A DNA stretch of 64,000 nucleotides from Salvator merianae (GCA_003586115.2 QVOM02000025.1:49023395-49087394), one strand, 5' to 3'. Shown: positions 45,711-58,431, numbered from the stretch's first letter. The notes: generated by a model from the sequence alone, not told the origin. Made by a program: numbers and translations.

Positions 45711-47619
45711 TAAAGATTAATCTTTAAAATCAAGAAGAAAGCACAATACCCATCACCACATTTGGAAGATCTTTCAAGCTTTTGAAGCATTTAGTTTGCT
45801 TTAGTTTAAAAGCACTAAATTGAAAAGTGGAAGTCAAGGAAAGGTTTGAGGAGGAGAACTGACAGCAAGTTAAACAATCTTATTGAAAACAAACAAACAA
45901 AAACAGATGTACAAATAAAAATCTACTGGTTTCCAATACAAAAACAAAATAAGATTTTTAAATAATAATAGTAATAATAATAATACCTTTACTGTGGAAT
46001 GATTCATTACAAACCAATTTAGGAGTCAGCAGAGCATCATATGTGAGATGAGGTTGCTTTTCACAGGATGATTTGAATGCAAATGAGAAAAGGAGAGGGA
46101 GATTCAAGAGTAAACCTATTCTGGCTGAAGGATTGAGACAGGTTGCTTTTAAGTTGCTTATTTCTAAATATTTTAAAATGTTAAGAAGAAATTTCTTTGA
46201 TTCTAAGAAAGAGACTTGCAAGCTACAAAAGGGAATCTTTTCCCCTATTCTATGAATTCAATTATTTCTTTCTGCCAATCTTCTGTAGAAGCAGAATTTC
46301 TTTATTGTTTATGACATCTGCAGTGACCATTTATCTGGCAAGAGCTCTACTGCTCTACTTAAAATAAAAAATAAAAAAAGAGAGAGAGAATGAGAGAGAG
46401 AGGTGTTTAGAAATTGCTGGGAACCCCAAGGAGAAGAATTTGCCAACCACTCTCCTGTGTGTTCTCAAGAGTCAGGCTTGGGAGGAAAGGAGGAAACAAG
46501 AGGCATGGAAGGTTCTACTTATGCGTTTCCTCCCTCACTTCCCTTTTTTAGCCCACAATATGGACACATGAGACAAAGACTTATGACAGCAATGGCAGTA
46601 AAACTATGCAGGAGAGTTGACTGTGTATTCTCACCATACTTATGATTGTGTGATTGGACAGTGCAAGAAGAAAGAAGAACTTTCTTCTCCTTTGGTAATA
46701 CCATCTCCTCAGTTGTAGGTAATCCTGCATTCATGACAAAACAGCAAGCCACAATATGTACAAAAGAGAACATAAAATCCACACTACAGATACTGCAGAT
46801 TTTGCCAGGGATCTGTATGAATAATCAAATTTTAATGTGAATTCTGTGGACCACAGGCAGTTCCAGTTCAAAAAAAGTATAGTTGCTGTGAAAGTGCCCA
46901 TCTATAGCCAAATAAACTCAAATACCCTTGATTGTCCTCAGCCTGACAAATTTCATCACTCAAATGTAAGCTAGGTGAAACAGGGAATTGTGAGAACAAG
47001 TGCAAAATATGGAAGCATAAAACAAAGAAAGCAAGAAATTAGCCAAAAAAAGAACATAAATTAAAGCACTAACTGCTTTGGATGTAGTCACTAATATTCC
47101 ACAAACCCACATAGTGCAACCATTGTTACCAGATGTGCCCCAGATGTACTTATTAAACATGAATTCTAACATACTTTGGTTCATAAGTCTCATAGCAGCC
47201 TTGTGCCAAGATGTGGATAGAAGCATTGGATTATTATAAATGTCAGAAGTAAAGAACATTAGTCAGAGAAGCATGGGATCTCTGTGCTAGGAAAATTCCA
47301 TTTTGGTAAGAAAACTCTATTTTTAAAAAATACAGACATGAGTTTTGTCTGTGACGCCCCCCCCCCGCCGCCCTTTCCCCCACAAGGAAGTAACATGCAG
47401 CAAAGAACTGCAAAATGTTATTTACAAGTACCTCCCTGAAATGGAAATAATCAAAAGATTCTAATCAAAAGATTCTAATCAAAATCCCAAAATATATTAA
47501 AATGTGACTTGACTGTCATTGAAGAACTTTGGTGAGCTTTGGAGTTTCCACCTCAGCCAATCACATCTTTTCTTTGATTGGCAGCTAATTAATTTTAGAT
47601 CCTGTTGGAATAAATGGAA
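45711..47619. other. Intergenic stretch, no gene seen
   Basis: Contains ATA-rich runs (45960-45985), a GA run (46378-46402) and a small tandem duplication of AAAAGATTCTAATC (about 47453-47480). No coding domain found. Confidence 0.45.
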
Positions 47620-48270
47620 ATGGGCAATTCCCCCCCAAAAAAACAATGTATTTCTTTTACAGAAGGTGGCAGATTAAAGTCAAAACTGCATCTAATCACC
47701 CTGAGACTTGGCAGGCTCCTTGCCCCCCCCCCCTCCACATGTCATGCTTTTGAGGTTCCAGCACAAACTCTACAAAACTTTGGCCTTGTGAGCCTACCTG
47801 TCTGGGCAGCTATTGTTGTGGCCAATTTTGCACTAGATCCTTCAAAAGTGGCAAATAGGGTCAGTGGCAGCAGTAAGGGGGCATGCTGAGCAATATGGCA
47901 TTGGGATGCACTCTTGATTTTTCAGGGTTTTTTTTTTTTTTTTAATCCCAAGGAACAAAATTAAGATTCCAAAAAAGAAAAACAAAATCCTAAAAATTCA
48001 TCCAGTCAACCCCAGACTTGGTAGAGGCCTTTCCAATATCTTCCAGACCCAAATTAATTTCCCACTTGTCCTTATAGCTTTATAAATAGATGGATAGGCT
48101 CTCCTGATTCTCCTCCATTGTTTCCCATGATAAATAGTTTAATGAACCATTTGGACCAAACTTCAAACTTCTTTGAACTGTTTAAAGTTTGACCGGAATA
48201 TATTGAAAGTTATTTGGGTTCGGTTTGAATCAAAACAAACAATAAAAATACTTTCATGTACATTTTACAC
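47620..48270. repeat. hAT-like non-autonomous element fragment
   Basis: The part at about 48120-48250 (TTGGACCAAACTTCAAACTTC, GAACTGTTTAAAGTTTG, GGTTCGGTTTGAATC) resembles the ends of the hAT-like pieces at 54360-54600 and 33322-33618. Mononucleotide C and T runs lie at 47726 and 47927. Ends are not defined. Confidence 0.35.
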
Positions 48271-49529
48271 CTTTTTGCTAGCCCAGCATTTGATAACATT
48301 ATGGTTAAAGTGTGGTTTAGCACAATGAAAAATACCTCATAATCTTTTCCCTCCCCTACCACTCCACCACTTTCAGATTCCTGCTAGTCTTTACCAGAAT
48401 GTAACATAAATTAGTTCCTAGTTTGGGAGTTTTCTCTGAAATACTAAATAGCAAATCTTCTTATAAATGTATGCTACTATTTGGAATTAAGGTTCCTGGT
48501 GTACTTATTTTTACAGCATTAACATTACCAAGAGCAGTGGAATCCAGCAAGGGGGTGATAAGAAGGGTCATTAAACATCTTTGCAAGATTACAAACCAAT
48601 TTTTGACCAAGGTTAGCATACTAATCTGCTTTTTTCTATAGCCTCTTATTAACCTTGGCTAAAGGAAAATACAATGTGATGTTTTGAAAATGCTTAATGA
48701 CCCTTCTTACCACCTTCCTTGCTAGGGTCCAATTCTCAAATTCTCACGTTAATCTTTGATGTAGAAAAGTCATTGCAAGGTCTATTAACAAATAATGATT
48801 CTGTATTTAATGTCTCTGCATCCTATATGTGGTAGGACAATGTTACCATCCTGATAGTGACAGTTTTGATGAGCCATTAATGCTACAGTGGAAAATGGCA
48901 TTTCCCTCACCATTGCATTTCATTATCCATTGATATTTTAATTGCTTGCTACACTTTGCATTAAAATTGGAGTATTATTCCATGATTTATTTAGCTTTGT
49001 TGTGCCTTAAATCTGTACCTTTCATAGAACTGTTACATTTGATGTACCCATGTAATGTTCCCCAAGTCTGAAAAGAAAGATGGAAAGTGCTTACAAACTG
49101 GTTGTATAAAATGAAGCTTAGATGTCCTTTGCTACATTATAAATGTCACATATAAAGCTGTACCACCATCCACAACTGATATTTTATTTGTATACTGTAG
49201 CTACTTATAAGATGGGTGCTTTCTAAAAGAAAAAGAAAATTATTAATCTACTCTCTCTTTAAACAAATTTGGCATTATATCTTCCATGTCTTCCAGAAAT
49301 GATTAAGAACTGAATAGGAAAAAAAAAAAAGAAGCAAAAAGCAAGCAAGAGAGGCAATCTGTTCCTCAATTTCTCAGTACTACAAAATACTACCCTTGCT
49401 TTATTCGTAAGGAAGAATAGCTTCATTAAATGTGTGAAAGGAATATACAGGTTTGGTTTGGTTTGGTTTTTTTAAGGCAAGGAATTACTCAGTTCCAATT
49501 ATTCCAGTGGGACCTTTAGGTTAAAAGGT
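48271..49529. other. Intergenic stretch, no gene seen
   Basis: AT-rich unique-looking DNA with no coding domain and no element ends. Confidence 0.5.
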
Positions 49530-50870
49530 AGATTTGGCGAACAGAATTCAATTGGTTGGCGTGGAGTCTCAGGGATAAAGAAAAGAAAGGAGGCTTAAAG
49601 TAAAATAATACAAATACAACAATCTTTACTGAACAGAAATAAAAATAAAATACATCCTTAAAAAGTAAAAATACAGGCTTAAAAAACAGGCAATGGGCTT
49701 TTTCAATACAATTTGTACAGGCAAAGAAGCTAATTAAATTGTCAGTCAGAACTGTAGGAAGGCAAAAACGTAGCAAGCAGCTGGATTGCTTGCTACGTTT
49801 GGATTAAGCAGCCGAGTGCACCTCAAGTATTCTAGTTAGCTTGGAATTGAGATGAAGTGAGCAGTCTCCTTTTAAATTGAGCAAGGAGAGTCTCCCTGTA
49901 CAAGTATGTTGAATAAGCCCTGACATAGGTTCCTAGTAGGTACCTATAGATGTTCCCAAGCCTGATCCAAGGCTCACAGTACCTCCCAACTTCACTAACT
50001 CTCACTAACACAGGCCCTTTCTGCACTTGGCCTTATTGTGGATTATATCCCAGAATAGGGACCTGCTATGCACATGCTAGTGCAAACTATGAAAGGTGTT
50101 GCCCAGGATCTACCATAGTCTGCATTAGTATGTAGATGGCAGGTCTCTATTCTGAGATATAATCTGGAATATGTCCAAGTGCAGAAAGGGGCACAGTTGT
50201 GAATCCCTTTTGATGTCCCCACCCCACCTGGTCCTACATTTCACCCACAAGGATTGTTTTAGCTAGAGAAGACAACAAACATGGGAGCAATGGAGGTAGT
50301 TCTCACCCTCCAAAGGTTTCTCTCCTAAAGGGTCTTCACCAGGCTGTAAGTGGAAAACATGGTGAAAGGAGGGGCTCCTCACTGTCTAGCTGATCTCTGC
50401 ACCACACAGGATCCAAAATCAGGTACCAAATGCACAGTAGAACAGGTGCTCTGTTAGGAAGGCTCAAAAACCAAACAGAAAACAATGGACGGACAGATTC
50501 CTGATCTGTCCCAGGGAAGGGAAATGTGATGCTCCACGATTCTCACTCCCCAAGTGAAACTGCTCTTTGCTGGGTGGCTGGGAGCATAGAGGCTCAGTCG
50601 CTCAAGATGGAGTTTGGAACCAAATGCAAAACAGAAAAGAAGACAGGGGAATCCTTTATTCTGAGTTATTTCAGCTGGAGCAAAGCTACAAAACAGTGGG
50701 AAAGTAGTTTTCTTAAGAAGCAAGGCTTCTCTTCTCCAGGTTCAGCAGGAGGATCAAAAATTAGAAGTTTGGCTGAGGGTAGGATTCAAAAATACAAAAT
50801 TGATTGGTTGAAAGTGAAATTAAAAAATGCAGGGGTTTGGCTGTCAGAGATGGAGATGTGACCTGAGTAA
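49530..50870. repeat. Possible old retroelement block around a TIR insertion
   Basis: On either side of the miniature element at 50013-50192 the sequence is GC-richer than the general background, and short runs such as CAATCTTTACTGAACAG recall polyadenylation regions of LTRs. Neither termini nor coding domains could be established, so this is a weak call. Confidence 0.2.
50013..50192. mobile_element. Palindromic TIR miniature element (180 bp), ACA duplication
   Basis: The left end (GGCCCTTTCTGCACTTGG) and the complement of the right end (GCCCCTTTCTGCACTTGG) match at nearly every base, and most of the element folds back on itself (ATATCCCAGAATAGGGACC with GGTCTCTATTCTGAGATAT). ACA flanks both sides (50010-50012, 50193-50195). 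It is the best-preserved short member and a close relative of 18520-18673. Confidence 0.85.
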
Positions 50871-51381
50871 ATATCACGTAGAGTGTTGTTTACTGAAAAT
50901 GGAAGGGACAATAAATTAATCAGTTGGGCAATCATCAAGGATGACACAGACCAAGTTAGAAACAATGCAGACATTTTAGCTATGCCTCAATGTGTGAAAC
51001 AAGGCTGTTTCATGAGGTTATTTTAAGGTAAGGCTAAAAAATGAATAAATTTTGTAGACCTACCTTAAAACGACTGTGCTTGTTGTGCTGATTATCTTGA
51101 CACCTTTCTTTTTTACACTTTTTTCAGAGTGTAGTCTGAAAAAACTGGAGAGGAGGGTCACAGAAGCCCATTTCAGAAATATATTTTCTTTTCCTTTAGC
51201 TTCTCAAAATGGCTTTTCAAGTACCTTCGAAGGTGTTCTATAGTCCAGACATCCATGCACCCTTGCTGTGCATTGTCTTCGGAGTCTTGTAGATTTATGT
51301 ACGCTTCCACTGTGCACATATTTAAACATAACATGGGTAATAAATGGACCAGAGATATTCTCTAACATTTACTGTATGTTT
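50871..51381. other. Intergenic stretch, no gene seen
   Basis: Nothing coding and no element termini recognised. Confidence 0.45.
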
Positions 51382-51999
51382 GGGCCTTTCTACATTTGCC
51401 ATTATTGTGAAAAAAGAAGGGGTCTATGAGCCTCCATTTTGCATGCTAGAGCAGTTTAAGGGAAGCCCCACCCCATATTAATACATACTGTCTGAATAAG
51501 ATGGAGTATAGAATAGGTTAGGTCACCCAAAATGCTGTCCTTGTCCAGTTTACTGTGGACCTCAGTTTCCAGTCTACCAGCACACTAAGGAATGGTATGC
51601 TGGAACACAGAGGCATGTGAACAGCATCCCTCCATGGTATGGTATACCACGGAGGATCCATATTTTGAATATGTTTTAAGAATATACATTTTATTTTTTT
51701 AATTATTGTACTCCCCTGGAACCTTTTCGTGAAGGGTAGGACATAAATAAATCTAAAAAATAAATTTCAATGGCACAACCAAAATGGACTTTTGGAACAT
51801 TCAGAGGCCCCCCACACCACTCCCAATGCTGGCATGAGCTTTGGAATCACTGTGAAGGCTGGTGCAGAACAGGGCATCCCAGTGTGGATAACCCTGCTCC
51901 GCACTAGGAGTAATCAGTCCCAGCTTATGGCAGATTGCTTATCCCAGTATAGGGTAGCCTGTTCTGTACCAAGATAACAAAGTTAAGTGTGGATTTGGT
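51382..51999. mobile_element. GGCC...CACTT TIR element with internal LINE tail, TTT flanks
   Basis: The left end (GGGCCTTTCTACATTTGCC) and right end (AAGTGTGGATTTGGTC) are imperfect inverted repeats. TTT lies on both sides (51379-51381, 52000-52002). At 51690-51765 an L2-like LINE 3' end (TTGTACTCCCCTGGAACC, ACATAAATAAATC) is inserted. The interior words CATGCTAG and GGTATGCTGG recur in relatives. Confidence 0.55.
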
Positions 52000-52002
52000 C
52001 TT

Positions 52003-53711
52003 TGCTTCAGCATTGCCTAAGCCATCATTATGTTTTCTCTGTGGTGACTACCACTGCTTCTCAATGATATAGATCAATATGAATCTTAAGGATCAGGAAA
52101 TGATATTTTAGAAAAAATAGTGAGTTGTTTCTAGGTCCTTAGGACTCTAGACTTTTTTTAAAAAAGAAGAAGTCTGAAAACAACAATAACTAGGTTTTGT
52201 TTTATTTTTTAATGAACTCGTGGCAGATCAAATTAGCATAATATCTCCTGTACTGATTGGAGGTACTTAACAGATATTTGCAGAATGTCCTAGATGAAAC
52301 CAGTGGCAACAGTAGAAAAAAAGAAAGATTGATTGTGATTGAAAGAAAAGGAAACAAATATTCCTTTTCCTTCTTTACTCACTTTACTTCTTGTTTGTTT
52401 GTTTGTTTGTTTGTTTGTTTCCCCAAACAAGGGAACAGGCTGAAGAGACTTTGAGAGAGGTTGATTGGTTCATTGGTTGAGAAGAGTGCACATGAATTCT
52501 CCTTCTTCTTCCTTTGATTTCTTTGACAAGGGAAGGAGGAAGAGGAGGGGGGAACAGGAGGAGGAGGGAAAGGACAAGCATCAGACACAAAGCAGAAGAG
52601 TGTGTGTCAATAAACATGTTTTACTAGTAACACAAAATATTTTATTCACTTGATTAAATAGCCTCTGTTACTAACACTCCAGACAGCCCATAATTCCTAA
52701 TATATGGATGCTTGTCATGGGTCCGTTTTGCTGATGCCATCTGCCCCATCTCAGTACATCATCTTGTTTTACTCCATTAATGCTACCATTATGATGCTAT
52801 AGTGGGGCTTAATGGTCTAACATATAAGAAATATAATGAGATATGTGACTTTTTAGCTCCCACATTCTGTGGATTTTTTTTTTTTTTTTTTGCATCACTT
52901 TACATTGCATTTTACAATGTTTTAATGCCTGAAGAGAAGTGAGGCATTCTCTTAATTCCCTCTACTAAGGTGAAGGCAGCAGAAGTGAGGCAGGTCTTAT
53001 AGAGCTTAGGATATGTTCTCAGTTTCTGCCCTAATATTTCATTTTGGTGAAAATTCAAAACTAGGTATGAAATCCTGGAAATTTCAGAACTCACCACTCA
53101 CCACTTCAGCTTCAATGTAATCTTTTCTGAGGAGGAATTCTTAGAATGGCTTCATATTTGTTCTTCAGTTTTGCCCAGATAAGGGCATAATTCTATTTGA
53201 CTCCCAACTCCTTCAATGCTTCTATCCCTATCCCCATCCCCCTTTTCTGGCTCCATATTGATATCTTCATATAATGTGTGAAGTCTTCATAACCACAACA
53301 TTTACAGAACTGGAAGAGGTCAGTTAAGTCATTGGCTACATGCAGGGATTCACATTAAAGAATTTCCAACTTCCACTGAGAAGGTTATTACTACTTCTCT
53401 GGAAAAACTGTTCTTATTTTAAGGAACTCCCCCACATAAAACATTTCAATCAAAGTCTGCTTTGTTATGACTTATATACATACTGTATATTATGAATTCT
53501 AGAATGATAGGTCATGACAATCTTCACTGTGACATCTTTTCAGATAATTGAAGAGTTGATATCATATCATTACTTCAGCCTTCTAACCTTAAGGATGAAC
53601 AAAAATCCTAGGAATCTTTTCTCATAGGAATTAATTTTCATCCCCCGATCATCTTTAATTGCCCTTCTGTATGCCTCTTCCAATTTGTTGGACTGCTAAA
53701 TCAGTCACTAA
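52003..53711. other. Intergenic stretch, no gene seen
   Basis: Contains a (TTTG)n run at 52388-52420, a purine-rich tract at 52530-52580 and a T-run at 52874-52891. No coding domain. Confidence 0.5.
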
Positions 53712-54067
53712 CTGCCTTTCACACTTGACACTAGTGCAGTACTTCTGCATTTCACAGAGACCCTGGCAATCAGGAGCAGACTACAGCTGCTCTCAATCAC
53801 TACCTACTGTGGAGCATAAAATCATGGTCCACAGATGTACAAGAAGCAGTTGGACTGCACCTAGTACATTGTGTTCACACCCACTCCTGGCAGTGGCCAG
53901 AAGTTTCTTGGCTGCTGTCATGACACATCATGCCAACAGGACACCAGCATTTGCACTGCATTTTTCTTCCAAAGTCTTGCCGTGCAGATAGTTGCCATGC
54001 CGTGAGGTCTGTTCCACCGTAGAACAGGATAATGTCCTGTTCTATGGTGGGAAGTGTGAAAAGGCCC
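53712..54067. mobile_element. GGCC...CACTT TIR element, TAA duplication (356 bp)
   Basis: The left end (CTGCCTTTCACACTTG) and right end (AAGTGTGAAAAGGCCC) are inverted repeats. TAA flanks both sides (53709-53711, 54068-54070). The interior has family words (GACACCAGCATTTGCAC, GGCTGCTGTCATG, TCTATGGTGGGAAGTG). No coding. Confidence 0.75.
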
Positions 54068-54359
54068 TAAGACACTACACTAAGACACATATGCGTTGTG
54101 GTAATTTAATGTCAGCAGTTACTCATATTTTCAGTCCTTTTAAATGGAGCCTCATTAGGTTTTAAGCACATTTCTCCCTACTGTTTACAGTATCAAAATA
54201 ATCCACACACACCTGGAAAACAAATATCAGAAGCCTGTTAGACTTCAATTTGTAACCCCCACTTAACCATCAAATAATGAACAGGAATTATTATGGGCTG
54301 AGACTGCTGAGTCCAACTAGTTCAGTAACCACTGCTGTCTCAGTCTTGTTGCACTTGGT

Positions 54360-55612
54360 AACCACAGAGACAATGTGAAGTGTCACAGAGTTTAGAGCTC
54401 CAAAGGTTCAAACTTGAGACCTCAAGTTCCATTGGATTTCTGGAATTGCCAAAGTATGGAATAGTTTTCCTGGTTTGGTTAAATTGAAAGAAAGTTGGAT
54501 ATGTTTTAATCAAACTTTGAACTTCTCAAAGAAGTTTGAATGTTCACCAAACTGTTTGTTGCTATGGGAAAATTTCTGGAAAGAAAACCATGAGAAAAAA
54601 TTCCCTACTGTGATACAGCTCTTCATGGTTGATAAATGTCTCCTTCATCTTGCGTTAAAAAGGCAGGTGAAAATGAGTAAGCCCAGTGAAAAGCCAAACT
54701 GCCAAAGCCCTGTCATCTTCCATACCATCATGGGCTGAAACATGTCCATGTACAAGGCTTGCAACGCATCACTCAGCAACACTTTGAGGCACTCAGCTTG
54801 CTCATCACCATGTGGGGACATCTGTGTGGATCAAAAATTCCAGCTGGTGATCTTCAACCTGCACCTTGTTGATGATCAGCAAAACACTTCCATTCCAATG
54901 AAAATAAGCAGTCATCTTTTGGCACCTCTGCACAAGGGCTGCCATAGTGATGGCAGGATGATGAGCAGGTAGCCCATCCCTAGACTTTGGCTCAAAGAGT
55001 CCAAGGGTGTCCCTCAAAACCATATGGAGAGAAAGAGGCACACAAGGAATGGAGACAAACTCCATCTGGCTGGCTGCCTTAACTATATTCTTCCTGTTGT
55101 GTGTGACGAGGAATCAATGGCTGAGGGTTGCATCCTGGCTCATCCAACCTGTCACTTGATGATCCATGGGCTCAGACAAATGGTTAACAGTGTGGATAGT
55201 ATTAAAATCTTCTGCATGCAGCTAGTTTGAAAGGGATCTCATTGTGAAAGAGGAAGCTGAAGCACCAGCAGCAACACTGGCTGTACAGTCACCCTCATTC
55301 TCCTTTCTTCCTTCTCTAGAGCACAGTGACAGAATTACACAGTCCACTGCTGCTGGTCCACAACTCAGCATTGAAGTGCAGAGGTCTAGATGGCAACACA
55401 TGACATTCATTCCTGTGCAGCTTCCCTGCTCCCATCATACATGGAGGGCAACATGCTTCTGCTGAATGTGGTGCATATCCTGTAGTTGGGAGTAACTCTG
55501 TGGAACAGTCAGTGGAAGGCAATATTTTCCATCACAGATAGTGGCCGATCCTCAATGGTCCAGGTAAGAAGACATTTACCTCAGCAGTCACCCCAGCTGC
55601 CTCTCAATCAGT
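54360..55612 (-). mobile_element. Decayed hAT transposon with transposase remnant
   Basis: 54740-55612 holds hAT transposase motifs on the minus strand. The lower part, 54360-54740, is rich in TTTGAACTTC- and CAAAC-type words like those of the hAT-like miniature elements elsewhere, and may be the element's terminal region. Terminal repeats and a target duplication were not found. The N-terminal (BED-finger) part is missing. Confidence 0.6.
54740..55612 (-). pseudogene. hAT (ZBED-like) transposase remnant
   Basis: From 55560 downward on the minus strand the frames give WTIEDRPLSVMEN and NYRICTTFSR (region before the RNase H-like fold), LHFNAELWTSSSG (like the 'TSDLWTS' block of hAT transposases), then in 55065-54805 a block with IPCVPLSLHMVLRD, ALVQRCQKMTAYFHW and HTDVPTW (the conserved 'DVPTRW' region), and DALQALYMDMFQP. 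The order and spacing suit hAT transposases of the ZBED type. Stops and frame changes lie between the blocks, and the BED finger and the C-terminal dimerisation domain are absent, so it cannot act. Confidence 0.7.
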
Positions 55613-56887
55613 ACCACTTCCTTCCTTATTGGAGGAACCTCTGGTTCTTCAGCATGAGTAAGGAAGATCCAGACAGTACATATCTCAGGTTCATCTCCCC
55701 AAATTGGAATGGAATCATCCTTGGAGATAGAAATAGAACTACTGTGAAACAGACCTTCCTCCCCTCAATAAAAAGCTTCAGTTCAAATGGGGAATCCACT
55801 TCCTGCCTGTCTGCAGAAGCAATTTCCATTCAAGTCCTTAACTGCCAGGGTTTTTCTCTTTCCAAAGGAAACTTCTCTCTCTCTCTCTCCCTCTCTCTCT
55901 CTCTCTCTCCCCTCTGCTCTGATACACTGAAGCATGAGTGAATTGGAGAATAAGGGAGATGAGAAAAACCCTGGCAGGTAAGGAGTTAATGACTTGGGAA
56001 CTGCTTTAAAAGAGAGGCAGGGAGTGGCCAATCAGTGAGCAACACCCTTTGCAGGCTGTGATCTCAGATCGCTGAATCGCCTCATCAAGTAAGTATGTGC
56101 AAAAGGCTTTTTTCCTGTGCACCCAGGAATTAGTTGCTCCTTTTATGCAGGCAATTTTAAAAAATTGCTAGTTTGAACACACCCCTATACTCTGGTTAAC
56201 TTGCAATTGTTCTGCTTTAAGATAAATGAACACACACATACACACACACACACAAAGCCAATCTGTCAGCCTAAAACCTAAACTTAAACTAACCGGAAGA
56301 GAAAGAAGAGGGGAATTTGGATAGCTTCATGAAGCTTCTTAGTAAGCTCTCACAGATGCTGGGCATTTGATTTTCATAGTAGGGCTGAAAAGAGATGGAG
56401 GTTGATGTGATAGATTTTGAAGACGATTATATCATCAAGGAAATTAATTGAACAAAAGAAAATATGGGATTCTGTAAAACTCCAGAGCTGACAGGCCAAC
56501 ACTAGAATATCTCAAGGCTAGAGATCAGACTACGAAGACCTCTTTCTGTGCATCTTTCAGACATCAGGAAGGCATCAAAACCTTTCCCTCTATTTCTTGT
56601 CTCTTTTTGCTTAATTTTGGGGCTTTTCCACATTTACTACTATCTTGGTATAATATGTGGCCTAGAACTGAAGCTCTAACATTTCAATCCTATTTATTGT
56701 GTTGTTCATAAACAAATCTGGACTGGAGGTGTAACTGCTCTATCTACTGTTATTATTGTATGTGTATAGTTGGTGAAATGTGTATTGTTAGTGATATGAC
56801 AAGTATGATGCACGTTTAATTTTCAGAATTGTCAGTGCTTCTTACAGTCCTTTTTCACAATAAGTAAATAAAAATAATAACCCCTCT
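55613..56887. other. Intergenic stretch, no gene seen
   Basis: Holds a (CT)n run at 55875-55910, a (CA)n run at 56228-56255 and an open frame of 151 codons (55486-55941) that overlaps the hAT remnant and the CT run; it has no domain. The rest is featureless. Confidence 0.5.
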
Positions 56888-57365
56888 GGGCCTTTTGTTC
56901 CATACTTTGGTGCAGATCAGAAGAGGCCCCACCACTTACAAGGCAGCTCCATCCACGTTGGATGGACCATTGCCCTGACTAGGAGGCCAGATGACTGCCT
57001 AATTCAGGATACTAGAAGACCTGTTTAAACAGGTCTACCAGTGGTTCAGGGGCCTCTGGAATGGAACAGGGAGGTGTGCAGAAGTATGCACACCTTTCTA
57101 TCCTGGTTATCAGGGGGATGGGATCGCTTTCAGAGGTGCACAAAATTGTGCCACTGAAGTGGGTCTCCCTGATGCTCCGAGGTCAGGAACCGTTGTTCTT
57201 GGCTCTCAGAGTCCTCTTGGCAGGCCCCAAAGCTCATGTGACCTTCAAAATAACAGATGCAGGGTGGTGTGGGGCCTGTCCTGGAATGTGCAGATGGCCT
57301 TGTTCCAGACCAGCTGGACTACTCCAACTGGGAACTGTTCCAGCTCAGTTAAGTGCAGAAATGGC
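56888..57365. mobile_element. GGCC...CACTT TIR element (about 0.48 kb)
   Basis: The left end (GGGCCTTTTGTTCCATACTT) and right end (AAGTGCAGAAATGGCC) are imperfect inverted repeats. Words such as GTCCAGCTCAGTTAAGTGCAG and GACCAGCTGG resemble 42586-43138. A target duplication is not clear; the open frames on the plus strand are repeat-derived. Confidence 0.55.
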
Positions 57366-57405
57366 CTTAGGTTCATTTGTAGGGGTTTTTGAACCATGAG
57401 ACAAC

Positions 57406-57985
57406 GGCCGTTTTCGCACTTACCGTAGCGGAACGTTCTAATTAGCAGGCTTCAGGGCGGTGAAGTTGGAGTCTGTTGAGTGCTATACGCACTTGCCAGC
57501 CAGGGAAACGACTCCAAGCTGAACAGCAGATGGAGCGGTGCTGATGGGAATCCACTAGGCAGGAAGTGAGGTCAGGAATCATCGAGGCACAGATGCGAAG
57601 ATAGGTCTAGTAATCCAAACCATAGAGTACCGTTTCGAAGCTAGAGGGGCTCCTTTCGGAGCTGTCTTTGAAATGGCAGCCAGGGTGCGAAGCCCAAAGG
57701 GCAAACTGGGTTGTGAAGCAGCGGACTGTGCCTGCGTGGCCACACCAGCCCCTCCCCGCTTCCATTTTGAGCCAGGAAGCAGTGCGAAAGCAACTTTCCC
57801 GATCTGCGCTTGATCTCGCAGGTCGCAATCAAGACAGCAAATTACTTGTCTAGCCTTCCCCAGCTTCAGGTATGTATCAGGTGAGCCTCGGTGAGAATTG
57901 GGAATGGTGCATGCACACGGGAGTGTGAATGCTCTGTTCCAGCAAGCAGCCAAGAACGGTCTACCGTGGAAGTGCGAAAAGGGCC
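57406..57985. mobile_element. GGCC...CACTT TIR element, AAC duplication, CpG-rich (580 bp)
   Basis: The left end (GGCCGTTTTCGCACTTACCG) and the complement of the right end (GGCCCTTTTCGCACTTCCACG) match at nearly every base. AAC flanks both sides (57403-57405, 57986-57988). The interior keeps many CpG dinucleotides, unlike the surrounding DNA. No transposase; overlapping minus-strand frames of up to 149 codons have no domain. It appears to be the youngest member here. Confidence 0.85.
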
Positions 57986-58431
57986 AACATGAACATTCCA
58001 TATCTTTATATCCACTTTGATTTTTCAATCATCTTGCACAGAGACTAGCAGAAATTAAGGATACAAAAGGAAAGAATAACTGCAGTTGAGTAATTTTATA
58101 CCTCAGCCGGAGTTTCAATTCCACAATACATGCAACTTCTCCTGCTACGTTTCCAGGAAAAAGCAAAACAATAACAAAAACAAAAACTATATTTCATGAT
58201 TCCAGCACAGAAAGAGTACAGAAAAAGAAACATTGACACATGACCAGCTGGATTAAGTAGAAAGGTTGCAACCATATTCCTAGACTTGCTGCATAAGTGC
58301 AGTCAGAAGGACAGATACAGTGCCATGAAAAAGCATTTGCCCCCTTACTGATTTCTTCTAATTTTGCATATTTGTCACACTTCTTTCAGATTTTTAAACA
58401 AAGATAATATCAGACAAAGGCTACCTTCAGA

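Noticed and set aside
55486..55941. 151-codon plus-strand frame
   Set aside because: Antisense to the hAT transposase remnant and ends in a CT microsatellite that gives a Ser/Leu run.
57579..58028. 149-codon minus-strand frame
   Set aside because: Contained almost fully in the CpG-rich TIR element at 57406-57985; no domain and open on several frames.
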